A DNA stretch of 64,000 nucleotides, from the NCBI GenBank assembly GCA_951640165.1, contig OX621252.1, positions 15,459,934 through 15,523,933 of the forward strand. The letters are read 5' to 3'. Numbering within the stretch: position 1 is the stretch's first letter; each line of letters begins with the position of its first letter. The stretch is from Pseudoips prasinana (Eukaryota > Arthropoda > Insecta > Lepidoptera > Nolidae). Shown here piece after piece: positions 42,778 to 57,700 of the stretch. A program made the position numbers and the translations under genes. The notes under the pieces were generated by a model. It did no database searches, was not told where the DNA came from, and saw nothing but the letters and a program-made list of their open reading frames with translations.

Positions 42778-45700
42778 GTAAGTCAATATTAAAATACTTC
42801 TTCCATTATTGGTCAATGGGTATTCTTAGTCAAGTCTATATTTTTATGTATTAATTAACAATATATCTGTGTTGGTTAGGTAAATACCATTATAAATCAT
42901 TTTAGTTAATTTAAAAAAAATTGTCTTTAATATCATTTTATTTAAGTTATTCAGCATAAATTGGTAAAAGGGAATGAGTCCCTGTTACCTTAAGACTGCA
43001 GATATATTAGAATTGTGTTAAAAACAATTTAATAAGAGTATTGCTCAGTCGTATAGTTCGGCTTAGCCTTACAATTGCTAGATATTTTTTTTACTGATGT
43101 ATTATATTATGGGTATCTTAACTTATATTTTGTTTATTTATTTTAGTTCAAGAGAAAATAGACATTTTAAGTGAAAAGTTGGAAAGGGAAAGCTACATAG
43201 GAGATAAACCAAACCTGGACTACATAGAATTTGATGTTACAGGAAAGAATTCTAAAGTAAAGTGTAAGTAATTTTTCTGATTGTAACTTGTTATGATAAT
43301 TAAGAAGACTTCATTTTATGGATTCACCATGCGGTCAACAATCCTAACAATTCCGCTTTGGATACTCGTTCTAATATAGAACTTACAGAAATCCTTGATA
43401 ATCCTAGGTATTTTAATAGGTTTTGTAAATAAATTGTCTTGTAATGCCACACTATCATTAATGAATAATGTCCTGAAGGACCCACACTTATTTTCCATCA
43501 ATTGTGTAATAGCATATAAAATCTTTGAATAGCACCTCTAACAACCTCTTTAGCATTGTGTGTACATGGCATAGGATTGTTGACATAAGACATGACTAAA
43601 ATAGTCTCCAAATTTTAGTTTGATTACACTTTCATTGTGCTCAAACCCAGCTGCAATGAGAAGCATGATCATGTGTGAGCCATTCAAAAGTTTAGTCAAA
43701 ATAAAGGTGAATATCTCAAATCAAGTTGCTTTCAAACGTAAGTGAATTGAGGCGGGAGGGGGCTACCCTCCTGTACGATCCCCACCACGCGGAACCCCAT
43801 GGTTATGGAGATATCCATGGTTAATGTTTTTCTAGCTATATGGTCGCGCTATATACTTCAAAAGTATAAAATTTAGTTACATTTAGTTGTACTAATTCAT
43901 AGAAAAAGCAACTTGACAATGGGCACTTAACCCATATTATAAGTTGAGACATTTATGCAAGATGTAAGATAAATAGTGGACAGACCTTAAGGAGTTTGAT
44001 TTGCCAATGACAAAGGACTGTATCATCATCACCATACATAATAATAGGTCTTTACCTATGAAATTGCCGTTTTGTATGAAAAAATTTAAACAAATTTTTT
44101 TCATGAATTTTTTTATTTGTATTAATCGAAGTAATCACCCATGCAATCAATGCATCTTTGCCATCGCAGTGGCAGTTTATTGATGCCCTTCTTAAAGAAA
44201 TCAGCTGGACGGGAGGCAACAAATTCTTCAAAGGCATTTTGTACTGCCTCTCGGGTATTGAATTTTTTTCCCGCCAAGAAGTTATCCAAATTCTGGAAAA
44301 AGTAGTAGTCTGTAGGCGCAAGGTCTGGTGAGTAGGGCGGATGACGGAGAGCTTCCAACCCCAGTTCTTGCAACTTGGAGACCGTCTGCTGTGCAGTATG
44401 AGGTCGCGCGTTGTCGTGCAGGAGCAGCGGAGACGAGCGATTGACCAATGCTGGTTGGAGATGCGCCAGCTTCTCCATCATTGTGCTCAGTTCTTCACAG
44501 TACACATCTGCAGTAATGTTCACCCCGTTTGGTAAGAAGCTGTGATGAATCACACCGGCGCTAGACCACCAAACAGTGACCATCACTTTTCTAGGGGTAA
44601 GTTTTCGTTTAGGGCATTGTTTAGGTGCTGAACCAGGATCCAACCAACTTGCTGAGCGCTTGCGGTTATCAAACAGAATCCATTTTTCATCGCAGGTAAC
44701 AATGCGGTTCAAAATTCCTTCATTTGTGTGTCTGTTGAGCAGTGCAAGGCACGTCTCGACGCGTACTTCGCGCTGGCGATCATTGAGTTCGTGGGGCACC
44801 CATTTGTCAAGCTTTTTTACCTTGCCAATTTGACGCAAATGGACCAATATTGTTTTGACGCTAACGTCGAAAGCTGCTGCTAATTCAGCCGTAGATTGTG
44901 TATCATCAGCTTCCACAACCGCCTTTAATTCGTCATTGTCGACCAAAGTCTTCGGACGACCGCGAGGTTCATTTTTCAGGTCGAAATTTCCAGAACGGAA
45001 GCGAGCAAACCAATAACAGGTGGTGCGTTGGTTTGTAGTGTTAGCTCCGTAAACGTCGTTGATGTTGCGTGCCGCTTGTGCCGCGTTGCTGCCACGACGG
45101 TACTCATATTCCATAATTACTCGAATTTTTAACGTATCCATGATGACGAAAAAGATTGAAATGCGATGAAAATGTAACACTAATCAATAAAGAAATGACT
45201 ACTTTTGGAAAAAAGAATCCATGTTTTTAAAATAAAATTAATTTGAAATTAGAATTCTTAGCCAAACAAAAATTATTTTGATTTGAAATGGCCAGTACTG
45301 CAGAACGGCAATTTCATAGGTAAAGACCTAATATATATAAATAAAGCTGAAGCCATTTGTATGGGGAATGTACAATTTATTTTGTTATTATTCAAAAACT
45401 TGCTTTCTTTGATGGTAAATAGTGTTCCTTAAGTTTCCTTAACCGACTTCCAAAGGAGGAGGTTCTCAAGTTCACCGGTATTTTTTTTTTTTTTATGTAT
45501 GTACACCGATTACTCGGAGATTTAGAATCCGAATTACGTGATTATTTTTTAGTTTGATGCGGAATAGTTGCCATTTGGTCCCATAAAAATTTTATATAGA
45601 TTGGCCCAGTAGTTTTCATTTTATAGACATTTTTGTATGAAATTTTTTGTTTAAGTGGACGATGTCGATGATGCACAGACGTTTGTAAATCTTAGCTAGT

Positions 45701-48700
45701 CAAGCTAGACTCATCCTGTTCAAGTGTGTCTTGGCATGAACATAAACAACAAATTCAGACGACAAGCGTTTAATACGCACGTATAAGCTTTTTTTTTGGA
45801 AGCGCATGTAGGCGCACTTTTAGCACCAGTCAATTTTTTTATGTATGTACACCGATTACGCTGAGATTTATGAACCGATTTACGTGGTTTTTTTTAGTTT
45901 GATGCGGAATAGATGCCATTTTTAGGGTTCTGTAGCCAAATGTCTTTCACAAAGGTTCTTCTTGATTTGTCATGTCTGTATGTCTGCCCGCCCGTATGTC
46001 ACAGCCACTTTTTTCCGAAACTATAAGACCTATACTGTCGAATCTTGGTCAGCAGATGTAAAAATAGAGAAACAAACAATAAAATTTGGGGGTTCCCTAT
46101 ACTTACTTAAAACTGAATAAAAAAAAAATTCACTTAACTATACATGTGGGGTATCTATGGATAGGACTTCGAAAATGATATTGAGGTTTATAATATAATT
46201 TTTTCTTAACTGTATAGTGTGCGCGAGAGACACTTCCAAAGGCTTAAAATGCCACCCTCCCTGTAACTTCTAAAATAAGAGAATCATAAAACTAAAACAA
46301 ATAGATGATGTACATTACCATGCAAACTTCCACCGAAAATTGGTTTGAAAGAGATCTAGTAAGTAGTTTTTTTAATGCGTCATAAATCGTAAACCGCAAT
46401 TTGACTTCCATTCTATCAACTTAAATACTTGCTGCTACGGAAAGAAACATTCCACCTTTCACGGGCGAGTCCGACTCATTATCTAATCAATGATAAATAA
46501 GACCTAGGCTATCAGCCCTCTGCACACAGACTCGTTAGCTAGATGGTCATAAATACGGCCTAACCTATGCGCTTGCTGTTCAGACTTTCATAAATCTTAG
46601 CTAGTCTAAACTCGTACTGTGCAAGTTTTCTTAGAGTGAACGTAATTTTATGTAGTTTTTCTTACTTTACAAACGGTCTTTTAGATCATTCACTGTCCCA
46701 CAAAAACGTGAAAAAGAGTTTCGAACAACATTTTTTCGGAAGATGTTTCTTTTTTCCGTTCTCGTTTGTTGGGATCTATAGTTTTGAGGCGCGCGGCACC
46801 TTTCGAAGTCCTAACCATAGCTAGACACTAAAAAGTAACAAATAAAAAAAACTTCGTTTAAAAAAACCGACTTCAAAAACTAAAAAGTATAAAAAAATGT
46901 CTTAATAAAGATTTAATTTAATACATCACTTATAAATATAATATTAATGAAATAATATAATTTGTATGTGCTACCTATTGATAGGTTTGAAGTTGGTGCC
47001 AAGCCCTAAGCAAAATAAAAGTTAATATTACATACAGCTTTCATACTTTGTGATGAAACTCCTACACTAAAGATTAACCTAAGTAAATAAATTTAAAGAA
47101 CAATATGAATTAATATGAAACTGTATCATAAAAATATATGACGACCGTCAACAACGTCTGCACGCTTGGGTTGTTTGTGTAGAAATAGGAAGCTATCATG
47201 CTGAAAGTAAGTGTGGTACCTACTATTACAATTGGCTTGGCACCGACTTCAAACCTATCAATAGGTAGCACATACAAATTATATTATTTCATTAATATTA
47301 TATTTATAAGTGATGTATTAAATTAAATCTTTATTAAGACATTTTTTTATACTTTTTAGTTTTTGAAGTCGGTTTTTTTAAACGAAGTTTTTTTTATTCA
47401 CTATCTAGGTTACACCCTCTTTACATTATACTAAATACTCTTTATTATACACCAAAGATATATATGGTTATATGGTTCATTAGAACAATATTACAATAGA
47501 AAGTGTAAAAGGCAGTCTTGTCACATTAAACAATCTTTTCCAGACAACCTAAGGATAGACTAGATATTTACTTATTTATTTAAAGATGATAATTATATTT
47601 AGAAAGTGAATATAAATTGGGAGCACTATTTAATTTACATTTCTTACTCCATAGATCTCTGGAAATAACATTCAAGTTCAATAGCTTTATTAGTAGTAAC
47701 TATTTTAATTGAAACTGAGTATTCAAAATTAAAGATCACTATAGTGCCTAAAACTTCAACCTAATTCAGGTTGTGGTTTTATGCACCATAACATATACAA
47801 TCATATTGATTATTAACAAACTTCATAAAGGTGGTTGTTGTCAATTGTTTTATTTGATATGTTATTGAATTTACAACATCTCAGTGGTGTACCCTTTGAC
47901 CTTCAGTCTTTATTACTTAAACAATAAGGTTGATTTCCATAATGTAAGTGTAACCACTGATGTTGAAATGTCTGTACTTGAAATTAAACAATTAGGGGCT
48001 AAAATAATGCTCTCTTTGTTGAAATAATGTTGAACAATGAGATTCATGTTCCTAATAATGTGTTTGTTGTATACTTCTGAGTCAAGATTGATATTATGGT
48101 GTTGTTTGTAAGCTAATATGCCAGATCTTTAAACTTTAAACTGAAGGTTACATTTTTCACTAGTCAGTCAAATTCACCACATTTAGCATAAGTTAACTTA
48201 CTATATAACTCTTTCCTATTGTATTAATTTCTCTATTCAATTGATCATCTAAAAATTCATCTATGAGGATTTTAGTAACAGAACCTTTCATCTATGATTG
48301 AATCACCAATACAACTTTGACAGTTTATATGTTGACTGGTTGAATACAATTTTATAAATTTCATTATATGAAACAGGTGTATACATGGTGATGAATAAGC
48401 CTTAACCACATAATTTGCTACCAAGACAGAGTTTACCTAGATGGAAATATGTTATTAACCGACTTCCAAAGGAGGAGGTACTCAAGTTCACCGGTATTTT
48501 TTTTTTTTATGTATGTACACCGATTACTCGGAGATTTATGATCCGATTTACGTGATTATTTTTTAGTTTGATGCGGAATAGTTGCCATTTGGTCCCATAA
48601 AAATTGTATATAGATTGGCCCAGTAGTATTCATTTTATGGAAATTTTTATATGAAATTTTTTGTTTAAGTGGACGATGTCGATGATGCACAGACGTTTGT

Positions 48701-51700
48701 AAATCTTGGCTAGTCAAGCTAGACTCATCCTGTTCAAGTGTGTCTCGGCATGAACATAAACAACAATTTCAGACGACTAACGTTTAATACGCACGTATAA
48801 GCTTTTTTTTTTGGAAGCGCATGTAGGCGCACCTTTTAGCACCAGCGTATTTTTTTATGTACGTACACCGATTACGCTGAGATTTATGAACTGATTTACG
48901 TGATTCTTCTTTAGTTTGATGCGGAATAGCTGCCATTTTTAGGGTTCTGTAGCCAAATGTATTTCACAAAGGTTCTTCTTGATTTGTCATGTCTGTATGT
49001 CTGCCCGTCCGTATGTCACAGCCACTTTTTTCCGAAACTATAAGAACTATACCGTCGAATCTTGGTCAGCAGATGTATTCCGTGAACCGCATTAAGATTT
49101 TCACACAAAAATAGAAAATCAAACAATAAAATTTGGGGGTTCCCTATACTTACTTAGAACTGAATTTAAAAAAAAATCATTAAACTATACATCTATGGAT
49201 AGGACTTCGAAAATGATATTGAGGTTTATAATATAATTTTTTCTTAACTGTATAGTTTGCGCAAGAGACACTTCCAAAGGCGTAAAAAGCCCCCCCCCCC
49301 CCTGTAACTTCTAAAATAAGAGAATCATAAAACTAAAACAAATAGATGATGTACATTACCATGCAAACTTCCACCGAGAATTGGTTTGAAAGAGATCTAG
49401 TAAGTAGTTTGTTAAATGCGTCATAAATCGTAAACCGCAATTTACCTTTCATTCTATCAACTCAAATACTTGTTGCTACGGAAAGAAACATTCCGCCTTT
49501 CACGGGCGAGTCCGACTTATTATCTAATCAATGATAAATAAGACCTAGGCTATCAGCCCACTGCTCAGTAGACTCGTTGGCTAATCGATCATTAATAAGA
49601 CCTAGTCTTCATAGACTCATACCCTCTGTTCAGCAGACTAGATGGCTATTCGATCATAAGATCATTCGAATATTATAATTTATATAATTATAATTCATAA
49701 TAATATCTAGTGTATAAGCCCTCAGCACACAGACTTGTTAGTTAGATGGTCATAAATACGGCCTAACCTATGCGCTTGCTGTTCAGACTTTACTTAATCT
49801 TAGCTAGTCTAGACTCGTACTGTGCAAGTTTTCTTAGAGTGAACGTAATTTTATGTAGTTTTTCTTACTTTACAAACGGTCTTTTAGATCATTCACTGTC
49901 CCACAAGAACGTGAAAAAGAGTTTCGAACAACATTTTTTCGGAAGATGTTTCTTCTTTCCGTTCTCGTTTGTTGGGATCTATAGTTTAGAGGCGCGCGGC
50001 ACCTTTCGAAGTCTTAACCATAGCTAGACACTAAAAAGTAACAAATAAAATAAACTTCGTTTAAAAAAACCGACTTCAAAAACTAAAAAGTATAAAAAAA
50101 ATATCTTAATAAAGAATTAATTTAATACATCACTTATAATATAATATTAATGAAATAATATAATTTGTATGTGCTACCTATTGATAGGTATGAAGTCGGT
50201 GCCAAGCCCTCAGCAAAATAAAAGTTAATATTACATACAGCTTTCATACTTTGTGATGAAACTCCTACACTAAAGATTAACCTAAGTAAATAAACTTAAA
50301 GAACAATATGAATTAATATGAAACCGATGAAACTGTATCATAAAAATATATAACGATCGTCAACGACGTCTGCACGCTTGGGTTGTTTGTGTAGAAATAG
50401 GAAGCTATCCCGCTGAAAGTAACACGCGGCGAGTGTGGTACCTACTATTACTTTGGCTTGGCACCGACTTCAAATCTATCAATAGGTAGCACATACAAAT
50501 TATATTATTTCATTAATATTATATTATAAGTGATGTATTAAATTAATTCTTTATTAAGATATTTTTTTTATACTTTTTAGTTTTTGAAGTCGGTTTTTTT
50601 AAACGAAGTTTATTTTATTTTGATTTTCAAATTAGCCTTTAAAATATAATTTTAAGTTATCATATAAATTAAAACTTACTTTAATTTTCCATTACATTGT
50701 CACAAACATGTGACATGCAAAAACTTCCCTATATGCCAATGTCACCAATATGTGTCAAATAATATGGTAACCATAACTCAAAATAAATACATGATTTATT
50801 TTGTGTTACCATATTATTAGAAGTGTTGAAAACCTTATTCTTTTTGTACATATTTTCACTGAATTTCTGGCTTTGTTCTGGTGGTATGGCAGTGCTCTTT
50901 TTAGCTGGCTGTCAAAAGTTTTAAAAGAATATTTTAAATAATCCTTATCGACACCCAGCAAGGGATTATCTGATACTTCATTAAATTTCTAGAAGACAGT
51001 GAATAAAATGTGTGCTTTAATGTTTCTATAGATGCAGTTTACTATAGAAACATTAAAGCACACATTTTATTATGTAGTAGTGACTGCCTCGTTGGTCTAG
51101 CGGTAACGTGTTCAACCGCAGAAAATGAGGTCCTGGGTTCAAATCCCGGGTGGGGCCAAAATAGAAAGTGATTTTGGGGTTTTTCCGTAAAAAGAAATGT
51201 CTCACCCCCGTGCCTCAGAGAGCACGTAAAGCCGTCGGTCCTGTACCTGACCTGTTTATGGTCGTGTCGCTAGTCGTCCCATCGGATCATGAGTGATGGA
51301 ATAGAAAGTGCCCCTGTGTTTGCGCACACACTTGTGCACTAATAATATGTCCTCTGCAATTGGTTCATCCCCATTGAGAATGCCCACCGTGGCTGAATTA
51401 TCGGCCGGGAAAACATCAGATGTAGTTTGCTGGAAATAGCCAAATATAACCCAAGTGCTTGAGATTAATTTGTCATGTAATACATTATATTATATTCATC
51501 TTAATACTATGTTATAATGAAAACTGTCTAGAAATTCAGGAAAACCAGATATAATTTTTATTCTTTATAATCCTATTTATATTAATATCTATTAAAATTT
51601 GCAGTAACACAAAGCAACTCTCAAAAAGTGAAAGCTAGCCACAAGTTAAGAGTGCAAACAAGTAAGATAGTGTCCAGCTTCAAAGCTCCTACATACAATT

Positions 51701-54700
51701 GCCAGCTGGTGAGGGAGTTCACAGGACATAAAGATGGTATTTGGGATGTGTGCTCTGCGAGACCTGGACAAGCTCTTATTGGAACTGCATCTGCTGGTAA
51801 ATATCTTTATTAATAAAATTTTAGGAAGGGTCATGAAAAATTAAATCTACTTAATATCTTGGACTGGACTGTTGCTGTAGTGATTAGTGACTATGACTGC
51901 TGAGCCAGTGGTTGTGGGTTCAATCCCAACCCAGGACTAATCTTTGAGTGATGAGCACAATTATTTGCTCTGTATCTGGGTGGATTTATAGATTTGTATA
52001 GAATCTATAAATCGCTTCAGTAGTTTTGGTGTGAAAGCGCGACAGACAGACAGGCGTACAGACAGAGTTACTTACGCATTTATAATATTATTTGTAAGGA
52101 TTGTGTGGACAACACAATATTGCCAGTGTCAAGTAAGAATATCTAAACTCAAAATGGTGTTTTTTTTATAATATTTAGGTGAACAACTGTGAATGAAATA
52201 CATATGGAATACACAAAAGTATTCTCATTGGTATAGCTGAGCTGCGATAATAATAAATTTATACTACACGTGTGGCGCAGTGGCTAAGACTGTCGCCACG
52301 CCGCTTCGTGTCGCGTGTTCGAGTCCCGCGGAGTCAAGGACAAATATATGTATAATCCATAAATAGTTGTTCTGAGTCTGGATGTTATTTGTGTCCATCT
52401 AATATATGTTTGTAAAGTATCCCGCGACACAGGGACTAAATTCCCTAGTGCGGACATTGTACATTAAAAAAAAATACAAAAAAATTCAAAATTATGTGTA
52501 ACTTTTCATGATGCAACTCATTTTGGGTTTCCAGACCATGCAGCTTGTGTATGGAGTGTTGAATGGGGCAAATGCTTACTTCAGTACACTGGACACTCCG
52601 GCTCTGTGAATTCAATCCGTTTCCATCCGAGCAGAGACATAGCCCTAACTAGCAGTGGTGACAACACTGCTCATGTATGGCAAGCAGCTGTCAACTGGGA
52701 TTTGCCAGTAAGTTCATGTTTTGATTTGTTTAGAGAACTGCTTATAGAAAAACATACGTTCAATATGGTATGCTATACTGTTGATTATTATCATTAAACC
52801 TGATTTGAGGAGTTACCATTATGATACTGTAACAGGTATGCCTGACGATTTGGACCAAATGGACCGCACCGGAGCGCGTCGAAGCGCCTTTCTCATTGTG
52901 CTAAAGAAAATTGAGCCTTCTACATAATAGTTAAATTTCATTTTTGCATAGAACGCGTACGTAGACGGCGGCGCACGGATGCCCGCGCGTCCGATTGGCA
53001 TTTATTTGTTTATTGTTTGCTTGCTAAATATATAATTAATTTGAATATGGATACAGATGAAAAACTTATCTGATTAATAGAGTAGTACGAATGCCTTTAT
53101 AACTGACATAACGGCGACGAAAGTCTATCACTTAGTCTTTGAGAGCATGGGCATGGATACACGAACATGCGCGACAATGGGCGCGTGTACGCGGACAAGC
53201 GCCCGGGTCCGGGCGCTTGCTTGTGCATCCGCTGCGATGCAGTTCGCTGCGCTCCTGCGTGATCCGGTTAGTGGCAATCGTACATAAGGCAAGATGGAAC
53301 GCTACATCGCTTTTGCCGTAAATGGTATCGTAAAGAGATTGAAACCACTATGTTAGTCATCTAATACAAGATGCTATCTTAACAAATCGTTTGTTCAGCC
53401 TCTTAGTATCGGTGAAAGTGCCCCTTCCGATCCGGAACGGACGAGCGGCCTACATCGTCACATATTAACGTTGCGCGACAGTTCTTTTTTAAATTTATTT
53501 TATTGCTGAAAACTGCCAGCTGGAATACAAGTCAAACATAGAAAATAAGTTGATTACAAGTTTTCACAGATATGTAAATGTACACATATTTAGAATAGAA
53601 AACTAAAAATAGTTAGACAAGAAGACAGGTTATAGGAAAAAGAAAATAAAGTTGTACAAACCATTCCTAAAACCAACTCTCTTCTGCATCTCCACCTCGG
53701 AAACGGCTTGAGCCACCAACGCTATTCCTACCTGGTGAAGCAGAGAAGATGTCTAAGGATAAAGATGAATATTATGTTTAAAAATGGTTACCCGCCATGC
53801 TATACCTTATAGTTATATTTAAAAATACAAACATTAGCCTGTGTATTTAATCCCTCCATGCACCATCAGCTACATGTAGGAAGAGCCACATTTCCACAAT
53901 TTTAAGGTCACCTGAATATAATTCTAGCGACGACGATTATTGAACTGTTAGGAACCATGTGTATTTATAATGAGTTCTTTTTATATATTATTTTACAAAA
54001 GTTTTCGTTTTGTAACATTTTAGCGTGGTCAATCGTCTGAAGAGGAGCTAGAAGGTGGTGGAGAAGAAAGTTTAGGCGAAGGCGGAGATAGGCCTGAAGT
54101 ACTCCGGACGCCACTAACAGAGCTCGGTGGTCACCAAGGTGTTGTAGTGGCGGCCGATTGGCTCACTGGAGGAGACCACGTGATCACTGCCTCTTGGGAT
54201 AGGACAGCAAACTTGTATGACGTGGAGACTGGAGATTGTTTGCAGGTTCTTACTGGTACGGTGATTTTGAATAATACCTTAAAAAAGCATGCTTGTAAAA
54301 AAAACTTGAGGGGTGTCAAGGGACACCCTGCTTGTAGAAAAAACTTGAGAGGTGTCAAGGGACACCCGAATGGAACGAAGTTATTATTTATTATGTACAA
54401 AAACCCTGTATACACTCAACAGAAATAATCGTCGCGACACCACACTGTTCAATGCGAAATAGAAAGACGAAACGAAAATATCTGGCTTGCTTTCTATAAG
54501 AGAGAGACAGACGGAAAAACATGCGCACGCCTCACGGTTTACAATAGCTTACTATAACAAAAAGTGTCGTTACAACTTTTCGTCTTAATTTTTTCCGTCT
54601 AGCCCCCTTTCGCAACGCGCGATAAGGAACTTCGTCCCAAAAATATGTGAAACTATCTTCGTAAAACCTTGTCTGTACCATATTTTACGTCAATAAAGCT

Positions 54701-57700
54701 TACATACTTACAATCACGGAACACAACACCATGATAAATGTTAATAATACAACATACGTCGTAGCTCAGTTGTTCATATGTATCATCTGAGGTACACATT
54801 TACAACGCGCGCCATCCCGACCTTATGTCACTTGTTATATTGCTTCATATCGTTTTGTATACGTCTCTCTATATTTTGTTAGAATATATTGTTCTCTTTC
54901 TCTCTATGTTATAACTTTTTTTTTTCATGTTACAAAATGTGCTTAAACGAGACGCGTTCTTCAAAAATTTTACTTCATTCGCTACATAAGAAATTTCCCT
55001 TATAAAAGAGTATAATATATAGTATATTTGTTTCTGGCTTACTTTTAAACTCGTCGCTTTTTTGTTTCGATTATCTCTTACATCATCATCATATCAGCCG
55101 AAAGACGTCCACTGCTGGATAACGGCCTCCCCCAAAGATCTCCACAATCTCTCTCATACATACATGATAATATGTTTTAACTGGTATCTTTCAGGTCACG
55201 ATCACGAACTAACGCATGCGTCTGCGCACCATGCGTCACGGCTCGTGGTGACAGCGTCGCGGGACACCACCTTCAGGCTGTGGGATTTCCGCGAACCTAT
55301 ACACTCCGTCTCCGTGTTCCAGGGACACACTGAGTATGTATTTAATTGTTTAGTAGGAAAATTGTTACTTGACTAAATTTACGAATATTATGCTCCTTAT
55401 AAATAGACGTTTTTGGTTGTTTGAAGCAAAATAGCCGTCGAGAATGTATAATGAATGTTTTCACTATCATCATCATATCAGCCGAAAGTCGTCCACTTCT
55501 GGACAAATGCCTCCCCCAAGGATCTCCACAATAGCCGGTCCTGCACCATGAATGTTTTACTAACAACTAAATTGTTTTGTTCTTGTTGTTTCAGGAGTGT
55601 TACATCAGCCGTGTTCACACGCGAAGATAAAGTTGTCTCTGGTTCTGATGATCGCTCTGTCAAGGTAAGCTAGGTAGAATAGAACTTCTATCAAATTTGA
55701 ATTAAGCGACCACATCAAATGCTGTCACTGGTTCTAAATTTCTAATTGATTAGTTCTGACCATAGATCAGTTAATACACACTCGAAATTTAAAAGTATGT
55801 GTTGACAGATTTTATTTCAATTCTTTGACCGCATAAAGAGAATTAATCCCTGTATCGTGGAGTACTTTACATCCATGAAATACACGGACACAAAGCATAC
55901 TCAACACAGAACAGCTATAAGTGGATCACACAAACTGTTATCCCATACGAGGATCTAACCATGACACATGAGGGTGGCGAAGTAGAAGGTGCTTACCTTA
56001 ACCCGTGCACCACTCTTGTAGTTTCTTTTGAAACTGAGCTTTACCTCCTCAGTAATAAATTCGAGTTTTGGTTTTTTAAGTCAGTAAGTAAATATAATAA
56101 TGAACAAAATGAATAAGTGGTGTAAATTGCACTAACTATGGATTAGACCCATTACTTTAGTTTGGAACATTATATTACAAATTAGTTTTATTTTTTCAGT
56201 ACTTGCACATATTGTTTAAGACTGATGTCTAACCTAGGCTGGTGTAACAGGACGCCAGGTCTTGGAATATTTACACATTTATTTGTACCATGATTTAAAG
56301 TTTACATACATATACTCACGCCTGTTTCCCAGAGGGGTACTCGGAAATAACGGATTGCCATTTATCACGATCTTTTGCCTCATTTACTATCATTATATTC
56401 ATCATACATGCTCACCGGTTTATAGTACTGATCCCCTTCCGATTGTACATTCATTCCAATTAAAGCTTAGTAGCCAAATTTATAAAATAAAAATACAGTA
56501 GGGAATTTATTGACCAAATAATAATTTTCATGGTACATTGGCCCAATTGTGTGTGAATAATCTGCATTTAATATAAATTTGTTTAGTGTATGAATTAGTA
56601 TTTAAAGAAGGAAATATAACCAAGTAACGAGGTAATATTTTGTTTGAGGAATCAGAAACACTTTTCAGCACGTAATTAGTATGTAATGCAAAGCCTAGGG
56701 ATATTAATACTTTGATAGTTATGACTATGTTATCTAATCTGTTTAGCCTGATGGTCTAGTGGTTAGTGACGCTGACTGCTAAGAAAGAGGTCTTGAGTTC
56801 GATTCCCACCTGAGACAAATCTTTGTGTGATGAGCACGATTATTTGTTCTGTGTTTGGGTGTAATTTATCTATAATATGTATTATATTTAGAAGTATATG
56901 AGTATGTTTATCAGTTGGCTGGTTGCCATAGTACAGGCTCTGCCTAGTTCGGGATCAGATGGCAGTGTGTTAGCTGTCCTAAGATATTTAAATAAAATAA
57001 ATAATATCCTAGAACATAATTTACACACGGCCATCTGATCTCAAACTAAGCAGAGCTTGTACTATGGAAACCAGATAACTGATATCCTACATATACTACT
57101 TTTCTATTGTAAATAAATACTTACTTATATACACCCAGGCTCAGGACAAACAGACATGTCCATGCACACAATTATCTGTCCTGGATGGGAATCGAACCCA
57201 CGACCTCCGGCGTGAAAAGCAACCATTTGTCAATCACGCCAGCAGGCCCGTTTGTTTTATTTATTAAATTTAAGTACTTTACTTACCATCAGGTATGGGA
57301 TGTCCGCAACATGCGCTCTGCGTTAGCTACAATCAGGTCGGATTCTTCTGTGAACCGCGTGGGTGTGAGTGGCAACGGGCTCATCGCGATTCCTCACGAC
57401 AACCGGCAAGTTCGCCTGTTTGACCTGCAAGGCCAGCGGCTAGCGCGCCTTCCGAGATCCAGCCGGCAGGTAATATTTTCGCTACAAACATATAATATCA
57501 GCTTTTTTAGCATTTAACACAAGGTCCGCCATAATATTCAATTCGTATCTTAATATAGACAGAACCATTCAGACAGTATGTAGTAAAATATAGCTTAAAC
57601 TATAAATTTCGATAATTAAACCTAAACATAGTCTCTTTGACAACAACTTAACACAAGCTAGCTAAATATCATTAATATTATAAAACAAAATTTACATATT

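Noticed and set aside
46636..50027. Short plus-strand frames in the duplicated 2-kb elements as genes
   Set aside because: No domain or composition typical of protein; they lie in a repeat. Kept only as a point to test.
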